Source: Gavia stellata (lineage: Eukaryota; Chordata; Aves; Gaviiformes; Gaviidae). From it: a stretch of DNA of 64,000 nucleotides. The DNA lies in contig NC_082597.1 in NCBI RefSeq assembly GCF_030936135.1, forward strand, positions 74,630,495 to 74,694,494, read 5' to 3'. Every line of letters begins with the position of its first letter. Position 1 is the stretch's first letter. Below, piece after piece: positions 36,351 to 51,300 of this stretch. The position numbers and the translations under genes are program-made. The notes beneath the pieces were generated by a model. It did not search any database and had not been told where the DNA came from. It was given only the letters and a program-made list of their open reading frames with translations.

Positions 36351-39300
36351 CTATTCAAAGGGAGAGAGAGATTTAAAGTTAAGAGCAGATAACTCCTTAC
36401 GTGAAAACAACAGCCATGCTAGGTAGGACTAGTCAAAAGTCCACGTACCCCAGTACCCTCTTCCCAACATTGACCCTTAGCAGCTGCCAAAGGAAGAAAT
36501 TAAGAACAGAGCAACCATATTATGGTACTTCCTTACCACCACCCCCCACTCTCAGTTTGCAAAACAGATGCTGTTCCGGAATTATTAAAGGTGGTGTTTT
36601 CCTGTTTATTAGTTCTTAATAGAGACTGTCCAACAACTGACAACTACAATTCCAAAAAAAATCTGATCTTGATCATTGCAAGAACGACATTTTATTCAAA
36701 ACTGACACGTTTTTGGGTTCTACAACCTGTGCCTTAACTGTGGTTTTTTGTGCCATCTAGTGGTTACTAACAAGTACTTCTACTTGAGAATAATTAGTTA
36801 CAAGAAGAAATTCACATTTGTCTCATTTACAAAATGACACAACTAAACCTAGTACACTGGCTTAGTCAGTGCAAAAAATTTTAAAGTGAGATCTTTTACC
36901 AAGTGAAATGATTAATTTTATCACCTCGCCCAGTCCCCAGTGGAGAGATTAATTCCTGTGCTTGTTACCATGAAAGACCATTTTAAAAAATGCCAAAGAC
37001 ACACAACTACCTGAAACAGAACACCACTGGCCAGCATCTCAGGAAACAGAACTTAACTTTCATTGGCATAAAAACACATTAGGAATTTCCAAGATCAACA
37101 CTCCATATTACAAGTAAACAAGTTCTTTTATACAAGAGCCCCGTTTCTTGCTTGACTCTTGCCATTGGAAACACAGGTCTTGAGTCTGACAGATAGTACA
37201 CCACACTGACCAACTTGGCTTTTATGCCTTCATGTCTCCAACAACAAAAAAAATACTCAATGCCCAAAAGCATTTACTCCTCTAGTTATGTTCCTGGCCT
37301 TGTTATACTATGTGTTTTAGCCTAGGGGCACATACTAATTTAGAGAACTTTCAGCAACAAGAAGCACAGAGAAACAGCTTTTACTGTCTTGTTTTCTCTT
37401 AAAAATTAAAAGTTATAGTATGATCACATAGATCAGGTCTGTTGCTCAGATCTCAGTCTCTGACAGGTGGGGTGTTGGACTAGATGGCCCCACAGGTCCC
37501 CTTCCAGCCTCAAATGTTCTATGATTCTATGTAGCAAACACACTTACCCTAGAAAATCAAAGTCAATGGTGGAATATTTGGCTTGAATTAGAGCCCACAA
37601 TCCCCAAAAGAAGTGGGAAGCCTGAAAGAAAAAAAAAATTAGTGAAATATTAACATTATATAAAATCCAACATGTAAACTTTTCGTCTCAATGTGAGAAT
37701 ATGTTATCTACAAGAGAACTCTCAAAACCCAATCTTTTTGTGAAGTTATTTGATATCTCTTTACCAAAGAGATTGGTAAACAAGTATTATAGAATTAATT
37801 ACTGGCAATCGGAGGAGTAAATCCATTGGCCTCCTGACTCTCCCATGTGTGGTTTTCAAGAAAAATAATAGATGACCTATTTCTTAAATGCAACATTAAG
37901 TAGACTGTTGTACAACTATATACACCATGTTAAAAATGCACAGAAATATGACTCATTTCTACTGTTGCTAATTAAATATACATTATTCTACATGTACTCA
38001 ACTCTAGTGCAAATATGACATTCCTTGTGAATCTTTAATTACAACCCTTAGGTCATTATAACTACAACTTACTTTCACTACTGACTTGGACAAAGACATA
38101 TGATCTGTAGCTATTTAAGAGAGCCTCGAACTCATCAGCATTTACACAAATTTCTCATCTGTTCCAAACTTACTTCCGAGTCCAGATAAGTAGTCTGGAG
38201 GCCTATGTTCAGTTTCAGATTGAAGCTATGGATTAATTATACGATTATTAGTATATTTCAAATGAACAAGTATATGTAATGGCCATGAGCTTGACAGTCT
38301 CCTTGTGGAGACATTTCTGGACCACCCAGGTTACGAATGCTATACGTCAGAGACTTCTGTTCAGTAAATAACTGCTTACAGTAATTACCTGAATTGCTTC
38401 CCGAAGTTTGCATGTAACACTTCACCAGAAGCGTAGAAGACACATGCATGCACACACACCTGAAAACACCTTAAAATGGCAACTACTGTATGAACATGTG
38501 AATCTTTCTTGTACCTCTAGTTCAGATAACTTCGCCTGACAGTGAGCAGTTTGGCATTTTACACCATCAACCATTGACTTTAGCTCACATTTTCTCTTAA
38601 CAAAGCTTCCCACATTAACTGACACAAGAATGTTTGGCAGTATTTGTGCATTATGTGTGGTCTATAGGCAGGTCTTGAGCTGTTCTCTAAACAAAACTCT
38701 ATCCTCAAACATTTGTATGACCATAGTTAAAACTGACAAAACAATGCTATAAAACAGACCACCAGCTTACTAATTGCAGATCCAACTTTCCTAAATGAAT
38801 GGGACAGCTGACTTTAACAGTAACAATTGATAATACAGATTTTAAAAGAACAGCAAACAAGCTGGTATTTTTAAAGGGCTTGTTTAATAATCACCTTCGT
38901 AGAACATGAACTGTACTTTTTCACTGCAACCATTAGCTTTTTGCCAGAAAACTGAAGGTGTTACAGTAACAGAGGTGCGCTTGGATTAGTCAGAAAGAGG
39001 ACTGAAATAAGGCCAAACTGGCTTCTTAGCCTTAGTCCTCCTATGAATAGTTTGGCATGTTATTTATTCTTCAGGAGAAAGCAAAATAAAATTATCTAGC
39101 TGTTGGGTAAAAGGCACTTTTGCTGTAACATTTCCTGTTACATCCTCTAGGCAAAACAAGATCAGGACTAACAAAATACACAGAATCATTAAGGTTGGAA
39201 AAGACCTGCAAGATCATCAAGTTCAACCATCAACCCAACACCACCATGCCCACTAAACCATGTCCTGCAATGCCACGTCCACACATTTTTTGAACACAAT

Positions 39301-42300
39301 AATGTGTTCACAAATAATGTGAACCTGTAAAATACCTTCAGAAATCACACAGAGATAAAGCTGGGGGCAGGGGGAACCCCACATCTTCATACTGCTTCTA
39401 ACAGTATACATAATTGGGGTATTCAAGGACTCAATGCCACATCTACTTAACTTCTTATTCTACCTTCACGAATTATGTGGTCTTTTTCCCTGAAGGACAA
39501 GGCACCAAAGCCAGGTGAAATTTTCTGAAGGCAGGTCAAAATTGAACACGCTCCATGTTTTCAAAGGGAAAGAACAAGGGAGTAAAGCTTTTGCATCCGA
39601 AGTCTGTGCAAGACAGACTGACAGACAGGAGACAGCTTATAATGCACAAGATACAGGAGGAGCAGGGAGCAGACTCCCACAGACAGCCCTCACTCTCTAT
39701 AGAGAGGCAGAGCTTCCAGGAAACCACAGATTACATGTGCACTTTGCTACAATTTAAACCACTAAGGTGACCAAAACCAAATCTGAAAGCAACTCCCTAC
39801 TTGCCAAGACACTGCAGGCAAGGAAAGAGTTAAGGTAGTAATGAAAGACTCTAGAGTGTCCTAATTACCTGTAAAAAAAAAATAAAAAAACCAAAGTATC
39901 CTAGTTTAATAAAATTTTATCATCTTAACTTTAAAAAGGCTTTTAAGAATCAGAAGATTTATAGGTCTTTATGAAGTACTACCTTGCTCTTCTGTTGTCT
40001 TGCCATTACAAGAAAAAGTTCAACACAGATCCAAAATAAGCTCTAGCCAACTCAGAAACTTGCCAGACCAATAAACAGCCAATAGAAATACCCACTAAAA
40101 GTTTTCTGAACGCTCACTGCCTCTTTCACTAGGAATATTCTACAGAGAATTAACACACAACAGAAAGCTTCCATAGAACAGGCTAAGGAAGTTTTTCTTT
40201 ACATACCACAGCACTCAGAGTAAGAAACTGGCAGTTACATTTGTCCATAGAGTAGCAGGCTTCTCTATAGCATTTAATATATTCTAATCAACAGTTTGTT
40301 ATTTACCAGTGCAAACTGATTGACTTGGACATATAGAACTTCAACTTCTTTTTCACTGACTTCTGTGCCAAATCCTTTATATTCTTTGTAGGCCTCAAGG
40401 TAAGATCTCAGCCATTGTTCCTGTAATTTTCTGTTAGGATAAAGGCTGTAGTCTACCTCATTTACTCCTAGAAAAAGAAAAAAATACCTATTAGAACCTT
40501 ATGGTGTCTAAAAAGACTATTAGAATCACATTACTGGACTACTTCCCTCCCATCCTCGCCCCCAACACACATGCAGAAATTGATGTGGAAAAACGTCAGT
40601 GTTTTTACTTTGACCTGATTTTATCAGTTACATGTTGGCAAGAATTTCTCACACATAAATCAGAGTATTCAACGTAGTAGAAAGATTTATCCTGTGTATG
40701 TTTACAGCCACATAAATATTCTACTTGTATTTTGAAGTTCAACAAGTTTGGCTTTGAGAGAAGCCTCAAGAAAAAGCATTTGCGTTATGAAACAAAAGCA
40801 TATTAAAACACATATCAAATACTACATGTTTCATTAGAAAAGGGACTTGTATGCAACAATATCCAAAGCTGAATCCAGATATATATACACACATTCTCAC
40901 CAACTAAGCTCTTATTTCCAAGATGAAAAATTTATTAGAAGTCTACCTCTCTCCCCCACAGGGTATTGGTAGAATTAGAACTTTTATCTCCACAACCACT
41001 ATTTTTTGTCCTATTTTTCTTCCTGTACTGGAGATACTTAATCACAGGCCATATGGAGTCTGCCAGGAGTCCCAAACCTGGATCACAGTTCACTCCCACT
41101 AGCTATCATTCCCAGAGGATTTGGGAATTCTCCTTAAGTCTTATTTTTATGAAGAGTGCAATCCCCTAGCACCTAAACTCTTTCCTATGTCAGATTCACT
41201 CAAATTTAGCTTTAAAAAAAAAATAATCAGATTTTTACTAGATGGATAGAGAATAGCAGGTGAAGCACAACTGTTCTCCATAGGCAAAAAAAAAGTATTT
41301 CTGTGTTTAGTCTTCTTACTGTACTTAGCTCCTTGAAGATGTAGTCAGACTCTCAGAAGAAGTCCTAGATGAAAAATCAAAAGCTCTCAAATATCTTTTG
41401 TAAAGAATTTAACTTGCTTTCCAAATACTTAAATTACCAAGTATACATTCTGAATTTTTTAAGTTATCTAGACTTAACATTCAGTTTGTGAAACAATGAC
41501 TGGTAGATTATTTCCCTCTTATGGAACGGAATGAGCATTCACTGAAAAAATGTCAACTAGTAAATGAATGAGTATACCAGCACCTTATTCCTAAAATCCC
41601 ACCTTTTTCCTGCCACAGAGTCTTAGCCTTTACTTCTCATTTTAGGACACGACTCAAGGGCAAGTACTTAGCATACACATGCAAAGCCACCAAAAAACCA
41701 CATAAGCCTGCCATTTGGAACTGTGGAACTACACAGTGTATTCTCTCTATATATATGCCTATGCTGTAAAAAATAGATCCGCAGTATTTCATTACAGTGG
41801 GCCGAGTCTCTGCTGTGTTATTTCACAGAAAGATACTGTGAAAGCTGCAAGTTCTGTATCTAACTCTGCCAAAACTTAGGACATGATATTCCCATTTCTG
41901 GGTTAGCAGAACTGCAAAGGAAGGGCATAACTGGCCTACAAGATGAGACACACTTTGATACCATTAGACAAACAACTATATACATGGATCTAGAGGCATG
42001 TTCTCTCTTCCTCTGTCTGTGTAAGAATGAGGGGTTTTTTATAACACCAGTTTACCTTTACCTCAGAAATCCAATTTTTACCTGCAAATTCATTGAAGTG
42101 ATTTCCAATGTCATAAGCCAGGTAGTTGTATCCAGAGTACTCATAGTCTATGAACTGCACATCACCTATATGAGACACAACAGCAGCAACATCAGAGTTC
42201 GTACCAAATGGAGTCACGGCCCTAATCCTTTGGTGTCCTTTGAAGTTTTGGGGGAAAACCAAAACAAAACCACACACCCATCTTATTTGTGCCCCATTGT

Positions 42301-45300
42301 GTGCACTCAGACATTCCAGGGTAAGGCTGTGATTTTTATGATATGAGATTTCCTTGAATATTCATTCAAGAAAGCTCTTTGATAATTACTTAGACCTTGC
42401 AGTCCTCTATTTTTAAGCTCTGAATAGCAGAATTTCAATTTTAACTTCTACCACATGAGGGCATCCCTTACCTTCAAATTAAGAAATATAGCAGAGGATC
42501 CTTTATTCAAACTTTATGTAGAAATAGCGATCAATTTTCCCCAACTTAAAAAAGACATTTCTGTTTATTCTCACACAAGTGTGCAACTACAGTGAACTAA
42601 CACATTGCAACATGTTGATATTTCCTGCTTCCTCCAACCGCACTTACAAAGCAAGGCTATTCTTAATTGTTGCGTTTTTTTAGCTGGCTTAAACTAATCT
42701 CAAGAAACCATCAGACAATCCTCAAGTCCTGGAAACTATGTAGTGTTATGTAAACAAGGACTAATAAAGCAGCAAACACAGCCCCAAATGTTTCCAAATT
42801 ACATTTACCCGTAGCGAAGCTGTGGAAAATGTTTCAGTCAAGGTAATACAGCATTGAACCTGCTCAAGAATGTCTACACCACATTAGTCAAGACATTAAC
42901 AAGATGGATTAGGTAAAACTAGAGCTCTTGTATTGTAAGGGAAACCAGCGAAATTACTAAAAATATCAGAAAAGGAAGCAATGGGTTAACCTAAGAGCTT
43001 TTCGCACTAGAACATTAAAATGTAAAGCCTTACATCTCCCATTGCTATGCTGAAATGGGTAATTTTCACAGTTGCACCCTTCTCCCTCTCTACATCCATT
43101 CTTTTGATGACTGGCTGCATATTTACTCAATAACAACATACTCCTATTACAATGAACAATCTTCTTAGCATGACTTAAAACATCTTACAGATACTAATGC
43201 TAACTATCAGAACTCCAGGTCAAAAAAAAAGTAAATAAAGACTAAGGATTTTAAGTGTCTCATATACTGCCTCCTTAAGATTTATGGATATTGCACATAT
43301 CGAATACAATGGCTTTGCCAGATAAATGTCCTGACCAAGTTATCACAGAACAACTTTGTTAGAAGTGTTCCTTGTATCTATGCAGTTCATCTTTACCATA
43401 TTTGAAATACTAACACATTAATGTTTGCCAGATGGATAAATTTTCTTGCCTAAGCACTTATAATGGAAGTTAAACCCCACAACACAAACGAAAAATCACT
43501 TAGGCACAATCCTCCAAGTCAGACTTTACCTTTACTTCCACAGAAAGAGAGGACTGCTTACCAAGGCTATGAGGTTAAACCTTTTAGGCTCTGACAAACC
43601 AACATGAAAGTGGCCTGCAGAATGGCAAGCTCCTCCCAGGAAAATCTTGTTGGCAATGGAAAATTGAGGTTCTCTAGAACTCTGAAGGGACAAGAAATTT
43701 TATACCAGCTGCAGCCAAGATCTTGTAATATTGTCACAGATTAACTTCAGCCACTGCTTGACTGGTAAATTCATATACTTGTACGGGCTTGCATTTCACA
43801 CTCCTTCTTTAGTACTACTTTTAAGAAGAAACACCTGTAAGTTACAAGCCAGTCAACATGCACAGCCCAACCCTGGTTAATATTCTGCTACACAACCGAC
43901 CTCCTGAACTTCCCCCTACACACACCCAAACATTTGATATTGCTTGTATTCAGAGTGTTTTCCTTCCTCCCCCACGTAAAATACAAACATAGCAGGTAAA
44001 AGTCTACTTGCAAAATATCAACATAAGAAATACTTAACATTTCTTCCATGTGCAAATTTCATCTTTATTATACCTAAGTGCTATTATGCATTTTTAAGTA
44101 CAGCTAACATTCAAAACTTACTTCCAGTATAAATAATATGTACAGTAAGAAATTGAATCTAACAAGATACGAATGCAGCTGTTACCAGGCACTCTCCTGT
44201 GGGGAAACGCATGTGAACACGTGATGCGAAAAACCTCCAGTCAGTGCACAAGTAGTAGCACAGCGCATGCCACCACAAGGCAGCAACAATGGCATACCTA
44301 ATCTGTAGCAGATGAAGAAAATTTGGCAAACTCACATTCAATAAGACAAAAGTTCGAAGTGAAAAAGTCCTGCATTTTTACTGATCTTTTTCAGACTTAT
44401 GCTACTGTGGAACTCAACCTTAAGCTTAATTTTGCCTGAAAGGCTCAAAATAAAGATGCACAGTTCTTTCTGTGAAACTGAAAGAAAGCAAACACCTTAA
44501 GCTTGTCACTTCATAAATGCATACGTGTCTCAGCTACCTTGTTTTAGAAGAAGCAGAAGAAACTTTGCATTACTTGTTTAAATATGCACAGTATTAGGAG
44601 TTACTGTTAAGATTTACTGCAGTTCATACAGGAAAGCCACTTCTAAAAGATAAGGCTTACACTAGCAGTTAAGCAGCTAGCTTTCATTTTGCGGTTTTTA
44701 GTAAGTACTGAGAATTTGTACATCCCACTGATTTCACTGGGAGCAGGCAGACCAACAAGAGACACTAGTCTAAGCACATTTGTATTTTATTGAAGTGAGA
44801 CATGAGTTAAAACTAAGCTCTATCATCTCACTGAAGAAGCTATGGTTATCAACAGGAATAGAGACATCAAGAGTATTGAATATTTCAAGTTGAAACACAC
44901 TCCTTTCATCAAGGGGTCTACTAGTGTAGACAACATGCAATGTAATCTATGAAAGCTACATAAAGACACAAAATGGAATACATGTTGTGTGCCATACACC
45001 AGAAATTCAATTTTTAAATAGATCAAGTAGTAGTCAAGAGGACATCTGTTAGATCTCTTCAGGGAACTGAAAGGTAGGACGGTGATGACACCTCTCTTTG
45101 TAGCTGCTCATCATTTTTAATGGTTTAATAAAGGTAAGCACTTTTGACGTGCAAGCCCTAGCTGTAGTTACCACAGCAGAATGATGTATCCTGAGTTCCA
45201 TCCCATCCTGCTCATCAGGTGAGCCACTGAGGCCCTAGAAGACAGCTTCAGTAAAGACAAGCATCTATGCTATGAACATTCTTGAAAATTCACAAATGGG

Positions 45301-48300
45301 TCATATACCCAGAGAATAATTTTAGCTATAAAATACCCAATATAACTTTGAAAAAAAAAAAGTTTTTAGATCAAAACCAGAAGCCTTAAACATACCTCAG
45401 TCTTCAGAAGCACTGAGCACCCACAGACTCCTACCAAAGATCATAGAAAACATTGGGTAGGCAGACGGAATAAACAGAACAAAACCAGCCATCTACCTAC
45501 ACACTTAACTTCCTGTCAGGTGATTTTAACACAATCAAAAAGAACACATACAGATATAGACAAAAGAATACTGATACTTGGTCTTATTGAATAGCAAGTA
45601 TTTGAATACTCTTAAAACAGCAGGTATTTTTGGAAACTCCAGGTCATGTTGAAAAAACCACCACCAATCTTAATGAACATCAGAACACAAGGCCTATAAA
45701 TAAGCAGTACCAGGCACCAAGCATATTTTGATTATCTTGACGCCCGAATTGTAATTAAGAGCAACGTGAAGCTCTGAGTTATATCCTTCAAAGAGTAGTT
45801 CACACTGATAATTATAATTTATGTAAAGTAACACTTGCAAATTTTCATATCCTGAGTGACTGCAAACGGACATTAACAAAACAGCAAGAGGCAGAGTTCT
45901 CTCAGCCACAGCACGAACAAATTCAAGTAAGATGAGTGACACTCCATTAAACGAAGCTAGAACTCAACATGCTATTCCAGTCTCGTAAATAAAATTTAAG
46001 GACATGAGACCGATTCTTCTTAAAAGCAGCATGTGGCACAACTATGGTTTTTCTTTCAAGTCTGAAAATTTAACATGAATTTAATACAGAGGACAAGTCT
46101 AAATGAAGCAAAGCATTGGGATAAGCCACAATCATTCTAACTGCATTGGACAGGAGTCCTAGTATCTGTTGATATTCTGTAGCTTAACACACACATACAC
46201 ACACCCACCCCGTGCCTAGTAAATGTGCAAATTAAGCATTCACAAACAAAATGATAAATAGTGTTGCTAAAACCAATAAATGAGTTACTTTCTTTGTGCC
46301 AGCTTCTGAAAAGCCAGATAAACACTACCAGCTTTGCTCAAACTTTACTGGGGAGAGAAAAAAAAATAGCAGTTAATCTAGAAGACCAATTCTCTCTCTT
46401 TAGTTCCAGCTTAGGGTCACCAAGGTCTTTTTGATACACAGGAGCCTTTCTAGAGGAAAGAGTAAATTTAGTAAGAGTACAGCATCACCAAAGCTGTTAA
46501 CTACCTTCATACAGTCTGATGTCATTCCTAATGAAGTAGATCTTTAAAGGATTTTATTTTGCGCTCTTGCAAAATTATTTGTATACCAATAAGAGGTTTT
46601 GCTCTGCTAAACAAAAATTCTAGCAATATATGTTTATTTAGAAGTGGAAGCTCAGCTTTTAACTGTAAAGTCATGTTCCTCATCTTAAGATTGTACTAAC
46701 AGACAGATTGATATTTTTTGTTCTGTAAAAAGTACACTGTAAGGAACAGCTTTCAAACAGACAAATATTCTACAGATGGCATTGAGGTTTGGTTACTATG
46801 AAAATAGTACCTGTTGTACCCAGATTGCAGAAGTTTTACAACACAGTACATGTATAACATTCAAACATAAGTTTAATACATGTATTAATACAAATGTATT
46901 TTGTATTTCCAAGTCTTTTCCCCCCCCAAGATGTTTACAGCTAGCTTGAAGCCACAGTGCTTTATGCACCTCCCTCCTCCCCACCCTGTCCCCAAACACT
47001 AAGCACTCACACACTCGTTATTGTAGGATTGCTCATAAGTGATGCACTGCTGGCATTGTTTTTTCCTCCATTCTGTTTACAAAAAGAAAAGCATATAGCA
47101 TTTGTTTTACAAGTAGGAACTTCAAGCCTATTGACCATGACAGTGAGCCTTTTAAAGGAATTCCTCCTTTTTTTTTTGCAGCATGGTTCTACTATGAAAA
47201 GTGACTATAAAAATTACTTTTACCTCAATGGGTCTGTCATGAAATGCTAAAACTCGAGGTAGTTTCAGGACTAAAACCCACACACAATTAACAATATATT
47301 TATTTTTGATACTACAGTATCACAACTCCAATGCGTGTAAGACCACAAGCTCTTTTTTTGCATACCTTCCATGCCTGCCCGCCCCTTTTAAGTAGAACTA
47401 TAACCTACCATTGAAACCAAGTAAAACCACTGAAGTTTTGTACCAAATTCTTAGAATTTAATACTGCTGTTAATAGCATTGTACAGGTATATACACATAA
47501 ATTTGTATGTGTATACCTATAGACTGAAAGTACTAGCAATTCCCTTCAAAATGGTATTAGAGGGAAACTTGTATACAAGCCACCAAAAGACCTTATTTTC
47601 TCAATTCACATGCATTGAGGGCATATCTGATGCAGAAATTGGTTATACGTACACAGTCAGTTTTCATACTAGAACCAACTCCAGCATGTTTTTGTTAGTT
47701 TTTATTTAGAAATTAAGGCACATAAGCTTAAAAGGTCAAAGACTAATGACAACAGATGGAGAATACTTCAGTTACATTCAGTCATTTACCTCACACACTT
47801 TGGCTTACATGTCACAAATATGAAGCTACTAGAAGGAACAGGTCATCCTAACTTCAGAAGAAAACCTTGATCTAACCTGATGAACTTGTTGCACTCAGCT
47901 GAGCTCAATATTTGAAATGGGAGGAAAGTTGTGCATTTTTACTGCACCATGGCCATTTTAGTGTTGCAAGTTTGCCTTTTCCATTTGATTTAATATCCTG
48001 TTTAATTGATTCATTTAGTAACCGAACCTCAAACCACAAATCTAGAAATAAAAGAAACTGTGGGTTTATACAGAAGCTTTATAGATTTTAGTTAAGGCAT
48101 TCTTCATAATAACATGAATTATGAGTTAAATTTATTATAACAAAAACAAAAATGTAATTCATCTTTGTTAAGATGTGTACTGCCTACAACTGTTTAAATA
48201 AAGTACGTATTTACAAAAGAAATCTTTACGATGCTTATGTACCTCATGCAGGAAATAATACCACATTCTGTGACTCAATTTAAGTATCACTAAGATACTT

Positions 48301-51300
48301 CATTATGAAGGTGTCTTCCCCACAATCACAAAACAGAACAATACACATGTTACACGAGATAATGTCTTCAGTTGTTTTCTAGGCTTGTATGATTATATTT
48401 TTTCCTCCAAAAAGCTTTATATGACTAGAATAGAATTAACAAACAATTAGATACTTTGAAGCCCAGTCATACAGGCAGGATAGAGATTAACAAATTCATT
48501 AAAGTAAAGCAAGGAGCACCAACATTCTTCCTCTGTAGAGTAACATATACATGAGAATTAGCTAATTAAGCAACTTAATATTTGCACAGATATCACTACC
48601 ACTACACTGGGTCTTAAAAGCTCAAACTGAGTTCACTCTTTAAAGTCAGTAAAATAACACTACTGATGTAGCAAATGCAAAAATGCAATCACAGCATAAA
48701 CAAACTAAGCCACTACTTACTGTTTAGTTCAATACCTACCTCGTTTCTTGTTGTAAATAATATTCTTACACAACAGGTCATTGTGACAGAGTACCACTGG
48801 TGAGCCTAAATTTGACAGTCTTTCCTTCATCCAGGCCATCTCTTCCTGAAGAACTTGAGGACTTGGAATGTCACTTAAAAACCTTTTCAGGTATAAGAAG
48901 TTTGAGTGTTAATATTTAGTACAGTGTGTTCCATACCAAGCATTTGTGATTAAATAACTCATGTTATTTTCTTCTACACTCTTATTTCAAATAATTCAAC
49001 AGACCTTATCCCAAACTAGAGCACTCTTTCCCCTGACACCTCGGCAGTCAAATTACAAGAATTATTTCCCTGTCCTCCCCAAACCCAATTCTCTAAAGAT
49101 TGTCTGTGCTGTAAAAGTGACAGTAGTCCAAAAATCAGGAGTAGAACTTGAACACAATCCTGCACATTTTTTAAAGGAGTAAAGATTAGAAGTGTTAAAG
49201 CATGAATTTCATTCACTTTTTGCTCACATTACTTCAAGTAGAATACAGAGTAAGTACTGTATGTATCTATACAGAGGAAATTAGGATTTATTTTTCACTC
49301 TAGTCACAGTAAATATGCTTAAGTAGGCATGTTCTCTTTTAGACTTTCAATTAACTACTCAAATTTTCTGTTTTCTTAAGAAAGTTACATTGTAGGAGAA
49401 AAAAAGTCAAACAATTTTGCTAGATCATTCTTTAATTACAATGCAGCAAGAAGGGCAGTCCGCATCAGTGATTTCAAAGAAGTTCTATGAAGAATGTTTT
49501 TAAGCTGGAATCTGCTTACTGAGTGATATGAAGTTTGATGATATTGTACAAACACTTCCAAATTACAGTTTTAGCTTAAAAGTTTAATCTCCAATCCCCA
49601 AGAAACATTGTCTTCAACTCAAGCTTTAGATTACAGCATAGAAATTTTATTTAGGTTAACATAAATGTAAAACATTGCCCCTAGTTCTGCCATTCCTCCC
49701 ATCTCAATCTTCCAGCAACTGATGCTAGAATCCTCTGGAAATATTTTCTTATTTTGTTAAGCTCCTGAGAAAAAACAGCTTGATTTACAAGACAAGAGCT
49801 ATACTGGGATGCCAAAAACAAGATGCAATTAAACCCTTAAACCCAGGTGAAACTCTGTGATAGCACAAGTCTAGAATGACTGTGTGGATACCTTTTCCTC
49901 CTCTGGAAAACACTTTGGGAGCTCATGCCATCATCCAAAACAGCCTTTCAATAACTTTACTTCTATGCCACCCCATTTCAGACAAATATATAAACTGAAC
50001 AAATACAGGACAGCTAAGAGGTGCAGGTTAGAATGAACAAGCAGTACTCCTGCAACCCCAGGAAATATGCTTTCAATATTCACCCCAGAACATAGGTCTC
50101 AGTTTGGGAGACTGATGGATCTCTTAAAAGTTGTTGAGACACAACTACCTAAATAAGTACTTCACTTGACCTTGGTTCTTTAAAGAGAGTAAAGAAAACT
50201 ACCATCATTTATTAAGTGTCCAATCAAATCAAGAACTGTATGTATATATACACAACATACCAAATCAATTAAAAGTCTCTCCTTATCTTTTTTGACATTT
50301 ATATAGCTACTTCAGTATACAAGAGTATGAAAAAACTCAAAATTTTACAAACTTCAAAATTACATGATAAGCCAAACCTATTTTTTTTAAGCATTCTTCT
50401 ACCCCTCAACCTGAAAGAATGGGAAATGTGGAAAACACATAGTGAAATACCTACCTTTTATTTACTTCCTCATCTGTAAATTCTGTGGGTATGAGAGAGA
50501 AGTATTTCCCCATCTTCAGCCACAGATTAGATTTAGGGATCCATCCATTGTGTGCATGAATAGTATGGATTTTGGCAAGCTGTCTGGCAATGAGTCTAAA
50601 AAACCCAAGTTTAAATTAATGTTATATCTGCAATAGATCTGACGTCTTTATCACATATTTCCTAGCAACAAGAGAAGACAACTACAATATACTTAACAGA
50701 AAAACTGTAAAAAAAAAATGCAGCAAGGGAATCCAAAGAGGGTTTAAACAAGAGCAGCACAGCTATAGGGTAGTATCTTTAAAGACCCAAAAGATCATTA
50801 GCAGCGCTTCTTAAGGGAGGGGAGGTGGGACGGATTGGAGTACAGTTACGTATGCGTACTTCACCGTATTTACAGTCTACTCTTCAAACTGCTTATCTTT
50901 AGAAGAGTTGACTCAAATTAGCTGCCGTTGTTAGGCAAATACATTTTGGTGCATACATGAAATGCTAAAATCTTAAGACATCAGCACTTTCTGTTCACTG
51001 CTAATAGTTTAAAAAAATTATGTCTCGACGGAAGACTATCCTGAACCTATTCACAAAAGGAATCTATTAGAAACAGAGCTAGGAGTACTTGCTTTAAACG
51101 AATCCAGTCCCCTACAACTCCACCACATTAAATGGTCTTCTTAATGGTAATGTGCAAGTGTTAAATACTCACAATAAGCAGACCTCTAATGAGTATATAT
51201 ATAGTCTTCTGGGGAGGCAGCAAGGATCATTTGTTCAGCACTGAAATACCATGATAACTAAGACAGAGGACGGTGAGCTGTCCAGAGTGTGAACATCAAC

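Noticed and set aside
45405..45440. Phrase resembling an old dispersed repeat (GCACTGAGCACCCACAG)
   Set aside because: It is too short and the family is not certain enough to annotate as an element.
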